Assembly: GCA_030248215.1 (NCBI GenBank)
Contig: JASANG010000987.1
Span: 62,001-126,000, forward strand
DNA length: 64,000 bases
Direction: 5' to 3'
From: Enoplolaimus lenunculus
Taxonomy: Eukaryota > Nematoda > Enoplea > Enoplida > Thoracostomopsidae
The number at the start of each line of letters is the position of its first letter. Within the stretch, counting starts at the first letter, position 1. A program made the translations under genes and the position numbers. Below the pieces are notes generated by a model that searched no databases, was not told the DNA's origin, and saw only the letters and a program-made list of their open reading frames with translations. Shown here one piece after another: positions 47,106-59,026 of this stretch.

Positions 47106-47667
47106 GATTTAAAGATAGGCTTAAAGTTGCATCCGGGTGGAAGGCTTGCTGTTCCGGTGACATTTGGCCAAACTTCCGCTTCCGGGTTATGGCTTTGAGA
47201 AGTTTTGAGTCTGGATAGATTTAAAGATAGGCTTAAAGTTGCATCCGGGTGGGAGGCCTTGCTGTACCGGTGACATTTGGCCAAATTTCCGCTTCCGGGT
47301 TATGGCTTTGAGAAGTTTTGAGTCTGGATAGATTTAAAGATAGGCTTAAAGTTGCACCCGGGTGGGAGGCTTACTGTACCGGTGACATTTGGCCAAATTT
47401 CCGCTTCCGGGTTATGGCTTTGAGAAGTTTTGAGTCTGGATAGATTTAAACATAGGCTTAAAGTTGCATCCGGGTGGAAGGCTTGCTGTTCCGGTGACAT
47501 TTGGCCAAACTTCCGCTTCCGGGTTATGGTTTTGAGAAGTTTTGAGTCTGGATAGATTTAAACATAGGCTTAAAGTTGCACCCGGGTGGGAGGCTTGCTG
47601 TACCGGTGACATTTGGCCAAATTTCCGCTTCCGGGTTATGGCTTTGACAAGTTTTGAGTCTGGATCC
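47106..47667. repeat. Five tandem ~112-bp units
   Basis: GATTTAAA(G/C)ATAGGCTTA starts at 47106, 47218, 47331, 47443 and 47555, a period of 112-113. Each unit contains GGTGACATTTGGCCAAA and TTCCGCTTCCGGGTTATGG. Units are about 95% alike. An F fragment (CGCACGGTGACAGACGGAGC) precedes at about 47013. Confidence 0.75.
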
Positions 47668-48798
47668 AGGTATTTACTTTTAAATGCTGTAATACAACTT
47701 AGTATTTTGTCCATTTCCATTTTATTCTAAACCTGTTCTATATCCGGGTCCTGTCAAGCCGTTACTTGGGTAAATTTCCCCGTTGCGAATGGCGAAATTT
47801 AAAAATCGGTTTAAAATTTGCAAACACATTTTTGTGTCTTGCACCGCTTATCTTATGCAGGTCTGGCAAGACATTCGGGTATTGCATACTTCACCTTCAG
47901 GCCATAACTGCTATATATATTTTCACTGCTTCGATTGAAAAAAATTCAAAGGGGTTTCTGGGTACATATCGATCTCGTAGCTAAGTTCGAGCCGGGGGTG
48001 GGGGCTGAATCCATGTTGGAAAAATTGAGTTTCCCAGAAACGAGTTCATCTCGGGTGTGATTTTTTGTAATCCTCTCAATTCAACGGCTGATCTTTATGG
48101 GGTGCACTCTAAGAGTTTTGTTCTGGTTATAGGCCTGGTATATTTTCCATTGGGAAAGCTATATTACCGGCACTATCTGTACGTGGTCTTGTAAATATTT
48201 TACACCAAGTAACTGGTACGCTCGTTGTTGAAGTAAAATCAGCCAAATTTCAATGCCTACACGTCTGCTTATATTAGCGGGAATAAGCTTATCGTCCAGA
48301 AAATCAATCTTGGCTTAAGCAACGCCGCGAATCTGTGTGTCTTAAAGAAAATTTTGCAAATTTTGCAATGTTTTTAGCTGTTTTTAAGCCTAAACCTAAG
48401 CTTAACCTTATAATTTTCAAATAATTCCGCCCGAGGCAGGGCTATATTCAACCCTGCTATGCCATAAATTTATATAATGTGACCCCGAAACTATACTACA
48501 TTATTGCAGTAAACAGTCGTACAATTTCTAAGCCGGACTTTAGTATTACAATATTGCTAAAACTGCAAGTTGCAACAAATTGCAGTGATTTATGCAATCG
48601 CAGACTGCACTAAAGTGTACTATGATGGACTTCATATGAGTGGACAGTGCCATTTGTTTCAAGTGGTTTTCAACCACTGTGTACAGAGGACTGAGTGGAC
48701 GTAAGCTTAGTGACCAGCAGTAAATATAAGCAGTACTGTATTCTATAAACTGTACAACTTCGACGCTATATGTTTAAATGTTTGCTATAAATAATGGA
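47668..48798. other. Intergenic, nothing recognised
   Basis: No exon with matching splice sites and no terminal repeat seen; a tiny CCTAAG relic near 48388. Confidence 0.3.
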
Positions 48799-48995
48799 GG
48801 CCTATGTTACTTTATGGGGCGTAACAGTGAATTAAGCGAATTTCGAAGCCTAAGCCTAAGCGTTGCAAAAATGTGTTCATAAGCCTAAGCCTAAACCTAA
48901 GCCTAAGCCTAAGCAAAAAAATGTAATCTAGAATCTAAACCCACTGTTTTATACACCTACCATAAACCTGGACGCCCCTTAAAGTAACATGGGCC
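48799..48995. mobile_element. Family C MITE
   Basis: GGCCTATGTTACTTTATGGG to CCCCTTAAAGTAACATGGGC C; flanks AATAATGGA and AATAATTGA. CCTAAG arrays on both sides of GTTGCAAAAATGTGTTC. Confidence 0.8.
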
Positions 48996-49639
48996 AATAA
49001 TTGAATAGGAACTTTATTTATAATACCGGTATAAAGCTTAAATTTAACCAGTAAAACGTTTACATGCACTAGCGGATCCGGAGGAACAGGGGTGGTGGGC
49101 GTATTTCCCCCGTTTTGAAATTTGGCACATATATAATGGTGTACAGTAAAAATTGCGTTTCATAACTCTAACCAGTCCGCGTATCAGTGTCGAACGCAGG
49201 CCGTACCGTTACGGTATTTTAAGTAAAATTGGGCTGCAAATTAATTTTTGCGGTGACAGTCATTTTAAATTACCTGGTTCCGGTTTGAAAATCCGCTATT
49301 CTTATCACTTTCGGCATTTATGGTTTCGGTTCCGATATGTTTAAAATTCCGGTTTCACCCTGGTAATGTGGCCCATTTAAAACGTCACGATCCAGTAGCG
49401 TGGGCCGAGCCAAGCCTGCTGCCATATTCTTACGGCCGACTCATTTGGGCATCCAAACCAAAGCTTAAAGACGCGAAAGCTTTGTGATAAAATGATCAGG
49501 TCTTTCCTTACAAATTACAAACATTGCGTTTGGCTTTTCGTTCGCTTTGCTTGCAACTTTTCTTTCACGTTAATACAATGCGCCCCCCATCGTATGCTAT
49601 GGTCTCCCCCAGTTTTGAATCAGTAGATGCACCCCTGAT
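48996..49639. other. Intergenic with family K end
   Basis: Family K-like motifs at about 49255-49365 end AATTCCGGTTTCACCCTGG. No gene supported. Confidence 0.35.
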
Positions 49640-50035
49640 CAGGTTCTGTGTAGACATGTCACCAGTTTGTGATAGACACTGATTTTTTTAGAGCCAGCGG
49701 CCCATGTAAAGATCAGGTGCGGAACGTTTTTCTGTGGGACTAGAATAGTGTAAGCTTAAGCTTTAGACTATTTATTTTGCCTGGTTTAGGCTTAGGTTTA
49801 GGCTTAGGCTTTGGAATTTACTCATTGTTACGCTAAGGCTTAGGCTTAGGAATATGCTTATAGTACTGTTCCGCCCTTGTTGTTTACATTGGCCGAACCA
49901 GCAAACAATTATGTTGCAAATTTAAACGCAATATACTCTTAAGATTGCCTATTTCTGTATAGTTGTTATATGTGCAGTTGTTTCAGTTTGCTTGTTTGAA
50001 AACCTATTACTAACTGGTGATTAGTGCTACTCAAA
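49640..50035. mobile_element. Family L MITE interrupted by a family A MITE
   Basis: L left part TGTAGACATGTCACCAGTTT at about 49660; L right part CTATTACTAACTGGTGATTA at about 50002. Between them a complete A element, 49699-49894 (GGCCCATGTAAAGATCAGGT ... TTGTTGTTTACATTGGCC), flanked by GAGCCAGC and GAACCAGC. So L is older than A. Confidence 0.7.
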
Positions 50036-50390
50036 TAAATTTTGAAGGCTGCAAAACAGACTCTGTCTAAAAATTTCGTTGTGTATAAATCAATTTGTAT
50101 ACCCGTTTGTATTCCCCCTGTTTGCGATTTTATGAGGTAAAAAATTGTCGTTAAGCAGTCAAATTTGTTTCAGAGGGTGACCTCCTGGTACAAATATTTT
50201 AGCATAAATTTAGCAGTAATAAACACATAAACCAGCGTCTATTATTCTCTACAGACCTTTACTATCTGCCTCATCGTAGGCCCCCGAAGTTAAAATTTTT
50301 TCAAATATTTTGCAAACTTTAATGTTTATTTAAAATTTGATTTCGTAAAAGTCAAGCGTTAGGTTTTTGTCCGGTTCGTACTGTTCCACA
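50036..50390. other. Presumed promoter region of the collagen gene
   Basis: AT-rich sequence directly upstream of the signal-peptide ATG at 50391, which is in a CCACAATGA context. No clear TATA box or repeat identified. Confidence 0.3.
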
Positions 50391-53300
50391 ATGATTTATT
50401 CAGGAAATCATATTTATGCCTGTATCCTGTTTGTGTCGTTCGGAATGGCAGTGCGAGCGCAAGGTAAGATTTTACAAATACAACAAACATAAAATTAAAA
50501 GGTCAAAAATATTTTGGTCAGATTAATCCGTATTCATACGTGCAAATTTTCGCAGCAAACTCGTGCGCGTGCAACTTGCGTATGCAAGTTCGGTCGCAAA
50601 ACAGCTTTGGAGTTTTTGCAGCTGCAAATTTTATTCACTGAAATTCATGCGTTCAAATTTCAATTCGCACGTGTGAAATCAATTGTAACTCAATAGAAGT
50701 TGAGACATCTGCATTTTGACTCGCCAATCGGAAACTGTGGTGTTAAATTAATGTAGATTTTGTGAAATTGTTCAAGGAGCAACTTGCAGCTGATATTTGT
50801 CAAGCCCTATTCACCCGTGTAAGTTTTTGCAGTAAAAACTTATACGGGAAAATTGCACTCGCTAGTTTGGTAACAAAGCAGCTTTGAAGATTTTGCAGCT
50901 ATAAATTATACACTGGAATTCATGCTATTTTATTAAATTCGCACCTGTGAGCGCAGTTCTTGAATTTCTTGCTATTGTAGTATGATTGGTCAATCGGAAT
51001 GTTACTTTGAAAATACTTACAGCTGCAAGTATTTAGTGCATGTTGCAGCTGCGCGTTGCCGCTGCAAAAACTTGCACGTGTGAATGAGGCTTTAATGATA
51101 AATACATATGAAGAAATACTTCGTAGGTATGAATAGCCTTGCAAGTCGAACTCATAATCCTCATTGGCTGAACTGATAATTTATAGCTAATACTTGATAT
51201 TTATTGCAGCAATCTGCAATTGATTAATGTAAATTCATTTCAAGATTAAGAATGATAGTGATGTTTCTGTGCAAATGCTTGCAGTTGCATGCATTTCATA
51301 CAAGTTGTAACTGTGAGTTATCGCTACAAAAACTTGCACGTTTGAATTAAGCTTAACGTATAATATACTACGAAGCCGGGACTCAAAAACCTTATGTTCA
51401 TCACAAGTTTTTGGACTCAATTTATAAGCAGATATTTGTTTGCTGAAACCGCTTAAACTTATTAGTTCAAGCTAGAAAACTTTGAGTCATGTCTCTACAA
51501 ACCAGCCAATGTGTTCCAGCTATTTTAGACTGTGAATATAACGGACAGCCTTACGCCGACGGAGAAACTTGGACCGATGAATACGATCCATGTCAATCCT
51601 GTTTGTGAGTACAATTACATTTTTTAGGCAATTAATACAATTACTGTTTGAAAATCGGCTATTAATATAGTTTCAATTTAGCAATCAGTCACTCAAACCA
51701 AGGGTGCATAATACAAGAGTGTGAAACTGGGGTTCCGTAAGGTACAAAAGGTACCACCGGTCGTTGCGTGTTTGACCGACCCCTCCTTGTTCAGAGGGGC
51801 GTTCGCTTTCACATTAAATTCTAAATTCTACTATACGGGGAGCATATTCGATGCCGCATAAATAAAGTGTCATGGTTCGCACCGGCTGTACCCCCGTCCT
51901 CTAAACAAAGGGGGGGGGGGGTATGGCACATACGCCACGCGTGCCGGGTACACATTTTTTCACAACAGAAGGTACCCAGTTGCATACTCTTGTAGAAGTA
52001 TGCATCATCCACTCTTGCTCAACTAAATACTGAATTACCTAATTACATAACTTGTATATACTTAAAGTCAAGCCCGTAGCCAGCGGTGAACGGTGATCCG
52101 CCCTAAAAAGTTTCGCCTTTATTAACCAGTTTTAGCCATGTTTGTAAGCCATTTGAAACCGTTTGCATATTCGACCTGAATATTTTGACTCCCACCCCCT
52201 TTAACAAGTTGAGTTGGCATTGACTCTGATTGGTGTTAAAAACTAAACTAAAAGCACTAAACTATTGCTCAATGAACGATTTACTGACACGCTAATAATC
52301 GCCAGAGTGGAACTCAACCTCTGGGTCGATGCAGGTGGCTCATGTAAAGATCAGGAGCGCAGAGTTTTTCTGTGGGACTGGAATAGAGTAAGCTTAAGCT
52401 GTAGACTAATTTTTTTACTTGGTTTAGGCTTAGGCTTAGGCTTAGGCTTACGAATATCCTCATTCTTACGCTTAGGCTTAGGCTTAGGAATATTCTTTTA
52501 ATACTGTTCCGCCCCAGTTCTGTACATTGGCCATGCGGGTCGACAGCAACATTTCAAACGTGGGTCAACCCGCAGGTAAAAGTTCTGCGTCACTTAAGTC
52601 CAAAACCATTAATCTTGATTTGTCAAAAATATGCCTACGACAAGTTGTGTTATTCACGCGTTTAATCTGATTCATTTACTCAAAATTGCTAAAAGTTGCC
52701 TAACGGTCACCTGAGGTTTACCAGTCCAGACCCATCAAAAATTGATATTTAAAAAATATTATTTCAGATGTTCACGAGGAAATACGACTTGTTCAGTGGT
52801 TATTTGCAATACACCAACGTGTGCCGAAGGCGAATCGTTGATAAGTCTTGATGGTATATGCTGTCCCGAATGTCGGCCAGGTTAGTTTTCAATACGTTTA
52901 CTTTGGTTTATTATTGTATTTAAACTTAAATTACAGCTTAACGAAACTAGAATATCGGTTTAAGTAAAACTTGAATGGCTGGACGGACTAACTGAACTAG
53001 AATTTTAAGTTTTACTTAAACTAACGTGTTTTTAACTTTAACACGAGTTTAAGTAAACTTATTTTTAGATTAAGTAACAAGTGCAGCCGTGTGTCTAAGA
53101 GTTCAATAAGTTTAGCTTAAATTGAAAATATGCAAGATTTTGAATGAGTTTAGCATAAACCTACCTGTTAGTTTAGTTAATCTAAAAAGTTAGTTTAATA
53201 CTGGTGGATTAGCTTAAATTTAAATCAAGTTAGTTTAAGCTTTTAGAGACTACGATAAGTTAATACTGTGCCGCAGGCGAGTCAATAGTTTATAAATGAC

Positions 53301-56300
53301 GCTGCGTAAAACGTTTTGAAAACAGCGAATCACACGTCTCTTAAAGTTTTAGGCTGTTCGCGCAAATCTGTTTAAATCAGAAGTATTCGACGTTTTTTGC
53401 ACATAAAAAATATTACCTGCGACCCCCTACTTGTGCGGGTTTCACGTTATAACCGGGGCAGGCGGGACACGGTTTATCCCATGCTGATTGGGCAACTGTC
53501 TTATTTCGAAAGGTACAAAATATACCAGTGCGTACTCGATCTTTGTGTCCTACCCCCTAATATTGTTTGGGGGGCTGTAGATGTTTTCTGAAGCGTCCAA
53601 TATAAACAGCGTTTAAAGATAGTCAAAACACCAACTAATTTTTAACACTCAAACTAAAGACAATCGTTCAACTGCACCGACACTAAACAAGGGGTGGCAG
53701 GCCAAAAACGCAACGTGAGCTGGGTACATTCTTTTATACACAGAAACGTTCCTAGTTGCACACTCTTGTTGTATACTGTCCACACTGTAAAAAATGGTGA
53801 GTCATATTGACTCCCTCCGAAATAGGCTCTACGGGACTACAAACTCAGTCAAATTCGACTGCGCCAGAGTCAAACGTGCGATTCTGCGAGTCAAACTTGA
53901 TTCTATTAGAGTCTAATTTGACTCAGTTTGTGCAGTCCCGTAGAGCCTATTTCGGAGAGAGTCAATTTGACTCACCATTTTTTGCAGTGCACTTTTGGTA
54001 TGACCAACAGTGGATGATTTAGACAAGGGTGTGTTTGACTCATCATTTCTTGCAGTGTGGGTGCATTTTGAGCACGAAAGAATGTACCCAGCGCGCGTTG
54101 CGTTATTGACAGACTTCCATTTGTACGAGGCGGTTGAAATGACAAAATACCATGACGTTTATTACCTACTGAATGCTAAAGTAAACTGCTTAGTAGGGTT
54201 TTAGTCACAACATTTTTGATTCAAAATTAAATTGTTACAGATGATTATGAAGAACCGGTGAGTATTGTATATATCTTACTCTTAAGGTATCCATGCTGGT
54301 ATTTGAAAATAAGGCCAAATGTTTTGGCATTACTGACCAACTAAAATAATTATTAAAGGCTGTGATAAATTTTGGCGTGCCATAATTTTTAAAATCCAAC
54401 AATTTTAACACAAACGTCGCCGAGAGGGACGGTAATACGAAAACATCATTGTATTCACTAAAATCATTGGTGTGACGGGTCCGTAGCCAAGGTGGGGCCA
54501 GGGGGGGCGGTTCTGCCTCCCTGGAAAATTTGGGCATCCCTAGAAAGTTTTCAACCTTGCCTGTAAATCATTTAATACCCTTGAATGTCCCTGCTGAAAA
54601 TTTTTCGCTCCACCCTAGCAAGGTGAGCTGGTTGCGATCCTGTTGGTGGAATTTGTCTCCATTATCAAGTCTGAATTGGTTAAATATTCATTTTCATCAC
54701 TATTGTCAGTTTTAAGATGTGTCACATCGGAACTGTGACTCGGACTAAACCGTAAAATAGGTCTCGAGTCACAGAAAAAATTGTGTACCCAAAGGATTTG
54801 CAGCAAAGTAAAACGGTTGGTGAACATATAGCTACACTTTGCCGTGAAAATAGCGAATCAATAGCAATTCGCCGCCCGACAACTTGCCGCCCGCCAGTGT
54901 CGTAAAACCTATGAATAAATATTTCTAAGTGTAATTCTAAGCCTAAGCCTAAGCGTACTGATAATCGACGAATTGTCGAGTCGGTAAAATTTCAAATTTC
55001 CAATTCTCGAACGATGAGTTTTCGGGTAACGAATTGCCGTAATACCGTAAATAGTTGTAGAGTTCAAAAATTAATAGTACTTCAACGTGTTTAAAATTGC
55101 AAAAGCTACGTACATTTTGAGAATGCCAGGTTTTATCTTATTTACTCGTTTCAGCCAGCAAAAGTTCCTGAACGCGGGCCACGGGTAAGTTTAGAAGCAA
55201 TCATTTTTAGCACTATTTTTCTATTAGAATTAAGTATTTTGTAACCTCCCTTATTACCGTTTAATAATTCACGTGATTCCTAAAGCCACATTCACACGTG
55301 CAAGTTTTTGTTGCAAAAACTAGCAATTGCAATTGGTAAAGTGCAAGTTGTCATTTAGACTTAAAACTTGCATGATTGTTGTAGACAGTTATACTTTTAA
55401 TTAGTCTGATGGGGACAAAACCTGACCAAAGGTACACAGAATTTTAATGTGAATCTCCATCAACGGCGTATTATATAATAGTCGGTGCAACTTAATTTCT
55501 GCTCAATCTTTAAATTTCTTCACGTGATCTTGATTTTGTTTTCAGGGTCCTGATGGCGAAATGGGTCCACTCGGGGCAGCGGGTGCTCGAGGTGACCCAG
55601 GAGATCACGGAGAGCATGGAATTCCGGGCGAAATTGGTGACGTTGGTCCAGAAGCAGAGGTATAGAGTTTATGTGATTTTTTGAGTGAAATCTGTTGGGA
55701 AAAGTTTTGTAACAAAATGTGATCAAACAGTCGCTTATTTACATTGTTTTGAATTGAATTCCTATTAAAATTGAGAGAATCTAAAATTGTCATATATATT
55801 TAATTTTTTTCTAGAAAGATTTTTTGAAATTATTAATATTTCTGAACGCAATTTTTGTCAATTTGAGTAAAAACTTGGACACCAAATAACCTCTGGGTTG
55901 GTTAAGTTTGAATGGAACTGTTTTTTGAAACTGAGAACATTTGAAGGAAAATTAGGTTTGAAACCAGAAATGCTTGGTGCCTTAAAAATATACACTGTTG
56001 TTAATATAGAGAGAATTTTTAATAGCTCGAAAAATTATATTTCGGGAGCACCGAATAATTTTGGAGGCAATTAGTTGTTGAAATTTAAAAAAAAACTTGA
56101 ATGGATCGAAAAATCAATTTTAATCGATATGTGTGGCCGAGTTTATTTTGTGGGGAGGGCACCAGCCAAATTTGGAGAGGCATGGCCCCCCAATGGCCCC
56201 CCATGAGGACGCCCTTTCACAAGATGAATGCTAACGGTAAGCAGTTGCGTTTCAAACAAATTTTAAGTGGTATTATGATAATACAATATTAACTTTTCAA

Positions 56301-58779
56301 AGAAAACTAGGGTGTATGGTACTATGGAATATATACATATATAAATATACATATATTGTATATGTCGTATGCCAATCTGCTATTTAGGCCAATTACTTTT
56401 GGCATAGGCCAATCTGCTATTTTATGTAATAGCAGTTTTGCCTGTGCTAAACTGCTATTGAACTTATAGACCAATCAAATTTGACTATTTGAACAGACAC
56501 AATACGGTTAACCGCAATCAGCGGTGGTCTTACATCACTGTTTTGCAACATCTCACAATCGCTATTAGGCATACGCCAAACTGCTGTTTCCTTCGAACAG
56601 CACATTCGCCTAGGCCAATTGGTAATTAGCGTAAATTGCAGATTGGCCTACGACATATACATATTATATATAAGTACGTTTTGTAATATATATTTTCAGT
56701 GGAAAGGTTCAGTGCCTGTGACGAGTCCTGTAAAAGGACCACCGCCTCGATTTCTGCAAGCTCGCAACTGTAAGTTTTGCTGTTGTATTCAATTAAACCA
56801 AGCGTGGATGATCACTTCTTTATAACAAGAGGTGCAACTGGGTACATTCTGTGGATTAAAGAATGTTTTCCGGGAACGCATCGTTTTTGGCCTCCCTCCT
56901 TGTTTTAGGGGCGGTCTTTATGCAGTTTTATATCGTAGTAAAGGAGGAAATTTTAACCCCCCTTGTTTAAGGGGGGTAGGTGTACTGAAACATACTGTTA
57001 ATCTATTGCTTAAACCCCGCCCTGATTGAGGGGGGGGGGTCGAACAAAAATGCAGCGCGTAATTGATGATCGGTTTTGTAAGTTTGTAATCAGCGAATGA
57101 TAAGCTTTTAATTTTATCACTTTTTTATATTCGATATACCTTTAACTCGGTGCCAATTTTGAGATCCGCAATTGCAGAAATTCGTCAGTTTGAAAACATA
57201 TCGCTAACTGGTGATAGAACTATATGAATTGCAACAATATGGGGGCCTATGGTTATTTCATGTAATCTCGAATTAAGTTACTATTTACCTCCCCAAGGAT
57301 ATAGTAAGCCATTGGATCCAAGGACAAAGTTATCGTTTTAAGCTATTTTCAATATATGCATTTTAAATTTTGTGTTTTTAGGGTCTTTCCTCCTGGAATC
57401 GCGGTTCCTCAAGGATTACCTGGTCTACCGGTAAGTATGTCTATTTAAGGAGCATCCATGACGTGCGGCGTCGTCCGTCGCCGTCGTCACAGTCCGTAAC
57501 CATACGGTATTGTTGGTGAGTAATTCACGTACGATACCGGTAAGGAGACGTACAGTAACGGACTGTGACAGAGACGTAATTAAACGTATAGCGACACCCT
57601 CCAGTTAATTGCTAGCAAACGCAGAATTCAATGCAGTATTTTTCAAGCAACCTATAGTTTATATATATATATATAGTCATTTTCACTGCGTGATAACTTT
57701 TTAAGTCACTGCGTTTCCCCATGTACCACAATTTTGAATTAGAGTCGATTTTGATTATTTTCGAGGTCCACAAGGATTCCGCGGACCTCCTGGACTGCCT
57801 GGTGAAATGGGACCGATGGTATGGTTTGATTTTAATTTTAAATTTAAAACTTTTTTAGCTTCACGGGACCCCTAATGTTTAAACAAATTAAGTATCCCAG
57901 CAAACATTCACCGACACAGGCCAGTTGCACTGTTTATACAATGCAAAAAATGATGAGTCAAATTGACTCTGTCCGAAATAGGCTCTACGATATATGACAC
58001 AAACTGTGTTAAACTCAACTCTGTCAGAGTCGAATTCAACTCACTGATCGGCAACGTCCAACTATAACGAAGTCGAATTTGACTCAATCTATGTTGTCTC
58101 GTAAAGTCTATTTCAGAGAGAGTCAATTTGACTCACCATTTTTTGCAGTGTAAGCGTAAATTTGGTTAATTTGAAGATATTTAATTTTAAATTTATTGTT
58201 TACTGTTTTATTATAATTGAAACTTTTACCTTTACCCCTTAAAAATCACAACAGCCAACCGATGTGACGCTTGGAATTAATATTTTTAAGGGCCGACCTG
58301 GATCGCCTGGACCTCAAGGACCCCGTGGACTGACAGGAAAGGATGTAAGTATAATGACCATGTCATAAACGTTTCTGAAGGTATTGTTTTCAGTCGTAAT
58401 TCTATAAAAAAGAAATAAATTGTTTAATTATCATTTTGAAACAAACAGCAAATAATTGAATATTAAATCCATTCGTATAGTTGCGAAGTTAAACGATTTG
58501 TTTGGGCAAACAGGACTGAAATAAAATACCTGAAAACATTTCTAGTGGAACAATAAAAATACGCAATTTTCTATGGTTCGAAATTCAGTGAATGTAAATT
58601 GGTAAAGACAAAATTTGTCTGGTTTCAGTTCGCTGAAATATTTTTAGTATTAATATTCTGCCGAAATGAAACGTTTAAAAATGATATATATAATTAAAAT
58701 ACGTTTAATGCATTTTCAGGGCGGACGCGGAAAGCGGCACGGAACAACTTTGGTCCTCGCGGCTAAAGCTGGAGCTGAG
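50391..58779 (+). CDS. Clade-A fibrillar collagen, 5' part (left arm)
   Basis: Procollagen alpha chain of the COL1A1/COL2A1/COL3A1 type, secreted and assembled into fibrils. Exons: 50391-50463 (signal MIYSGNHIYACILFVSFGMA), 51487-51604 and 52768-52880 (VWC domain, ten cysteines, CEYNGQPYADGETWTDEYDP ... GICCPECRP), 54241-54257 (DDYEEP), 55155-55184, 55546-55659 (minor helix GPDGEMGPLGAAGARGDPGD), 56700-56769 (telopeptide, [10 protein letters not shown]), 57382-57430, 57766-57818, 58291-58344 ([18 protein letters not shown]), 58720-58779. Up to 55659 all phases fit. Beyond that, four exons differ in length from the right-arm copy (70 against 69, 49 against 45, 53 against 54, 60 against 54), which breaks the frame or the Gly-X-Y repeat. 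Only 58291-58344 is intact. The acceptor before 51487 is weak. The gene stops at the A/C filler. Confidence 0.85.
50523..51356. mobile_element. Three family H MITE copies in collagen intron 1
   Basis: Partial copy 50523-50680 (TATTCATACGTGCAAATTTT), full copy 50800-51096 (CCCTATTCACCCGTGTAAGT ... GCTGCAAAAACTTGCACGTG), partial copy about 51235-51356 ending AAAACTTGCACGTTTGAA. Intron 1 of the left collagen copy. Confidence 0.7.
51697..52028. mobile_element. Family G MITE in collagen intron 2
   Basis: AAACCAAGGGTGCATAATAC, ACAAGAGTGTGAAACTGGGG at the left; AGTTGCATACTCTTG and CATCATCCACTCTTGCTC at the right. Confidence 0.7.
52071..52215. repeat. Family J repeat
   Basis: Left end AGCCCGTAGCCAGCGGTGAA, interior CATGTTTGTAAGCCATTTGA; the right end is degraded. 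Confidence 0.4.
52337..52532. mobile_element. Family A MITE in collagen intron 2
   Basis: GGCTCATGTAAAGATCAGGA to CCCCAGTTCTGTACATTGGC C; flanks ATGCAGGT and ATGCGGGT, seven of eight. TTAGGC core. Confidence 0.82.
53433..54150. mobile_element. Nested cluster of families N, G and E in collagen intron 3
   Basis: A partial N left end at 53433 (GTGCGGGTTTCACGTTATAA), then G sequence ending at about 54003. A complete E copy (53783-53989, CACTGTAAAAAATGGTGAGT ... TTTTTTGCAGTG) sits inside the right terminal repeat of that G, flanked by CA. A second G begins at about 54002 (ACCAACAGTGGATGATTTAG) and itself contains a lone E end (CATCATTTCTTGCAGTG) at about 54035-54058. So E is younger than G. Confidence 0.65.
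54478..54645. repeat. Family J repeat
   Basis: GGGTCCGTAGCCAAGGTGGG at the left, CTAGCAAGGTGAGCTGGTTG at the right; interior TTTTCAACCTTGCCTGTAAA. Confidence 0.5.
55277..55380. mobile_element. Partial family H MITE
   Basis: AAAGCCACATTCACACGTGC then AAGTTTTTGTTGCAAAAACT; the right half is missing. It lies in an intron of the left collagen copy. Confidence 0.55.
56796..57062. mobile_element. Family G MITE in the left arm
   Basis: AAACCAAGCGTGGATGATCA, TTATAACAAGAGGTGCAACT at the left; long G and C runs (CCTCCCTCCTTGTTTTAGGG, TGAGGGGGGGGGTCGAAC) inside. The mirrored copy is 63462-63726. Confidence 0.65.
57455..57602. repeat. Family F element in the left arm
   Basis: GCATCCATGACGTGCGGCGT to AACGTATAGCGACACCCTCC, inverted ends; AATTCACGTACGATACCG inside. 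Mirrored at 62928-63075. Confidence 0.6.
57939..58150. mobile_element. Family E MITE in the left arm
   Basis: CAATGCAAAAAATGATGAGT to ACTCACCATTTTTTGCAGTG. Mirrored at 62324-62532, so it predates the duplication or haplotype split. Confidence 0.75.
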
Positions 58780-58849
58780 GTTAGTGCTTGGAAATTTCGT
58801 TACTTAAACAAAAACTAATTTGACCTGCAAACAAGTTCTAATAATCAAC

Positions 58850-59026
58850 ATTAACTCTTTCTCGCCAATTTTATATGAGATGTAGTTTCAAGTGAAAGAT
58901 TGATTACTAGTCTCACGAAGTGAAAAAAGGCGTTTACGTTGACTACTGAGCTATAGGAGCTTGATATTTCAGTTCGAGCGGGTCTTTACGTCTTGTGGGA
59001 TCTTTCTCTACGCGTGTATATTTCCA
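58850..59026 (-). repeat. tRNA-derived SINE, copy 5 (left arm)
   Basis: Inverse orientation: TTAACTCTTTCTCGCCAATT, then degraded B box, then TACTGAGCTATAGGAGCTTG. Mirrored by copy 6 at 61405-61640. Confidence 0.55.

Larger units (their letters stand above)
56519..59026 (+). repeat. Left arm of a ~2.5-kb inverted repeat
   Basis: Matches the inverse of 61471-64000 along its whole length, including exons, introns and every transposon (G, L, F, E and SINE copies) in mirrored order. Identity by eye is in the upper 90s in exons and flanking intron. Differences are mostly single bases and small indels, plus a longer (TA)n tract on the right. It ends at 59026 exactly where the A/C filler begins. The repeat continues past the right end of the window. 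Confidence 0.9.
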
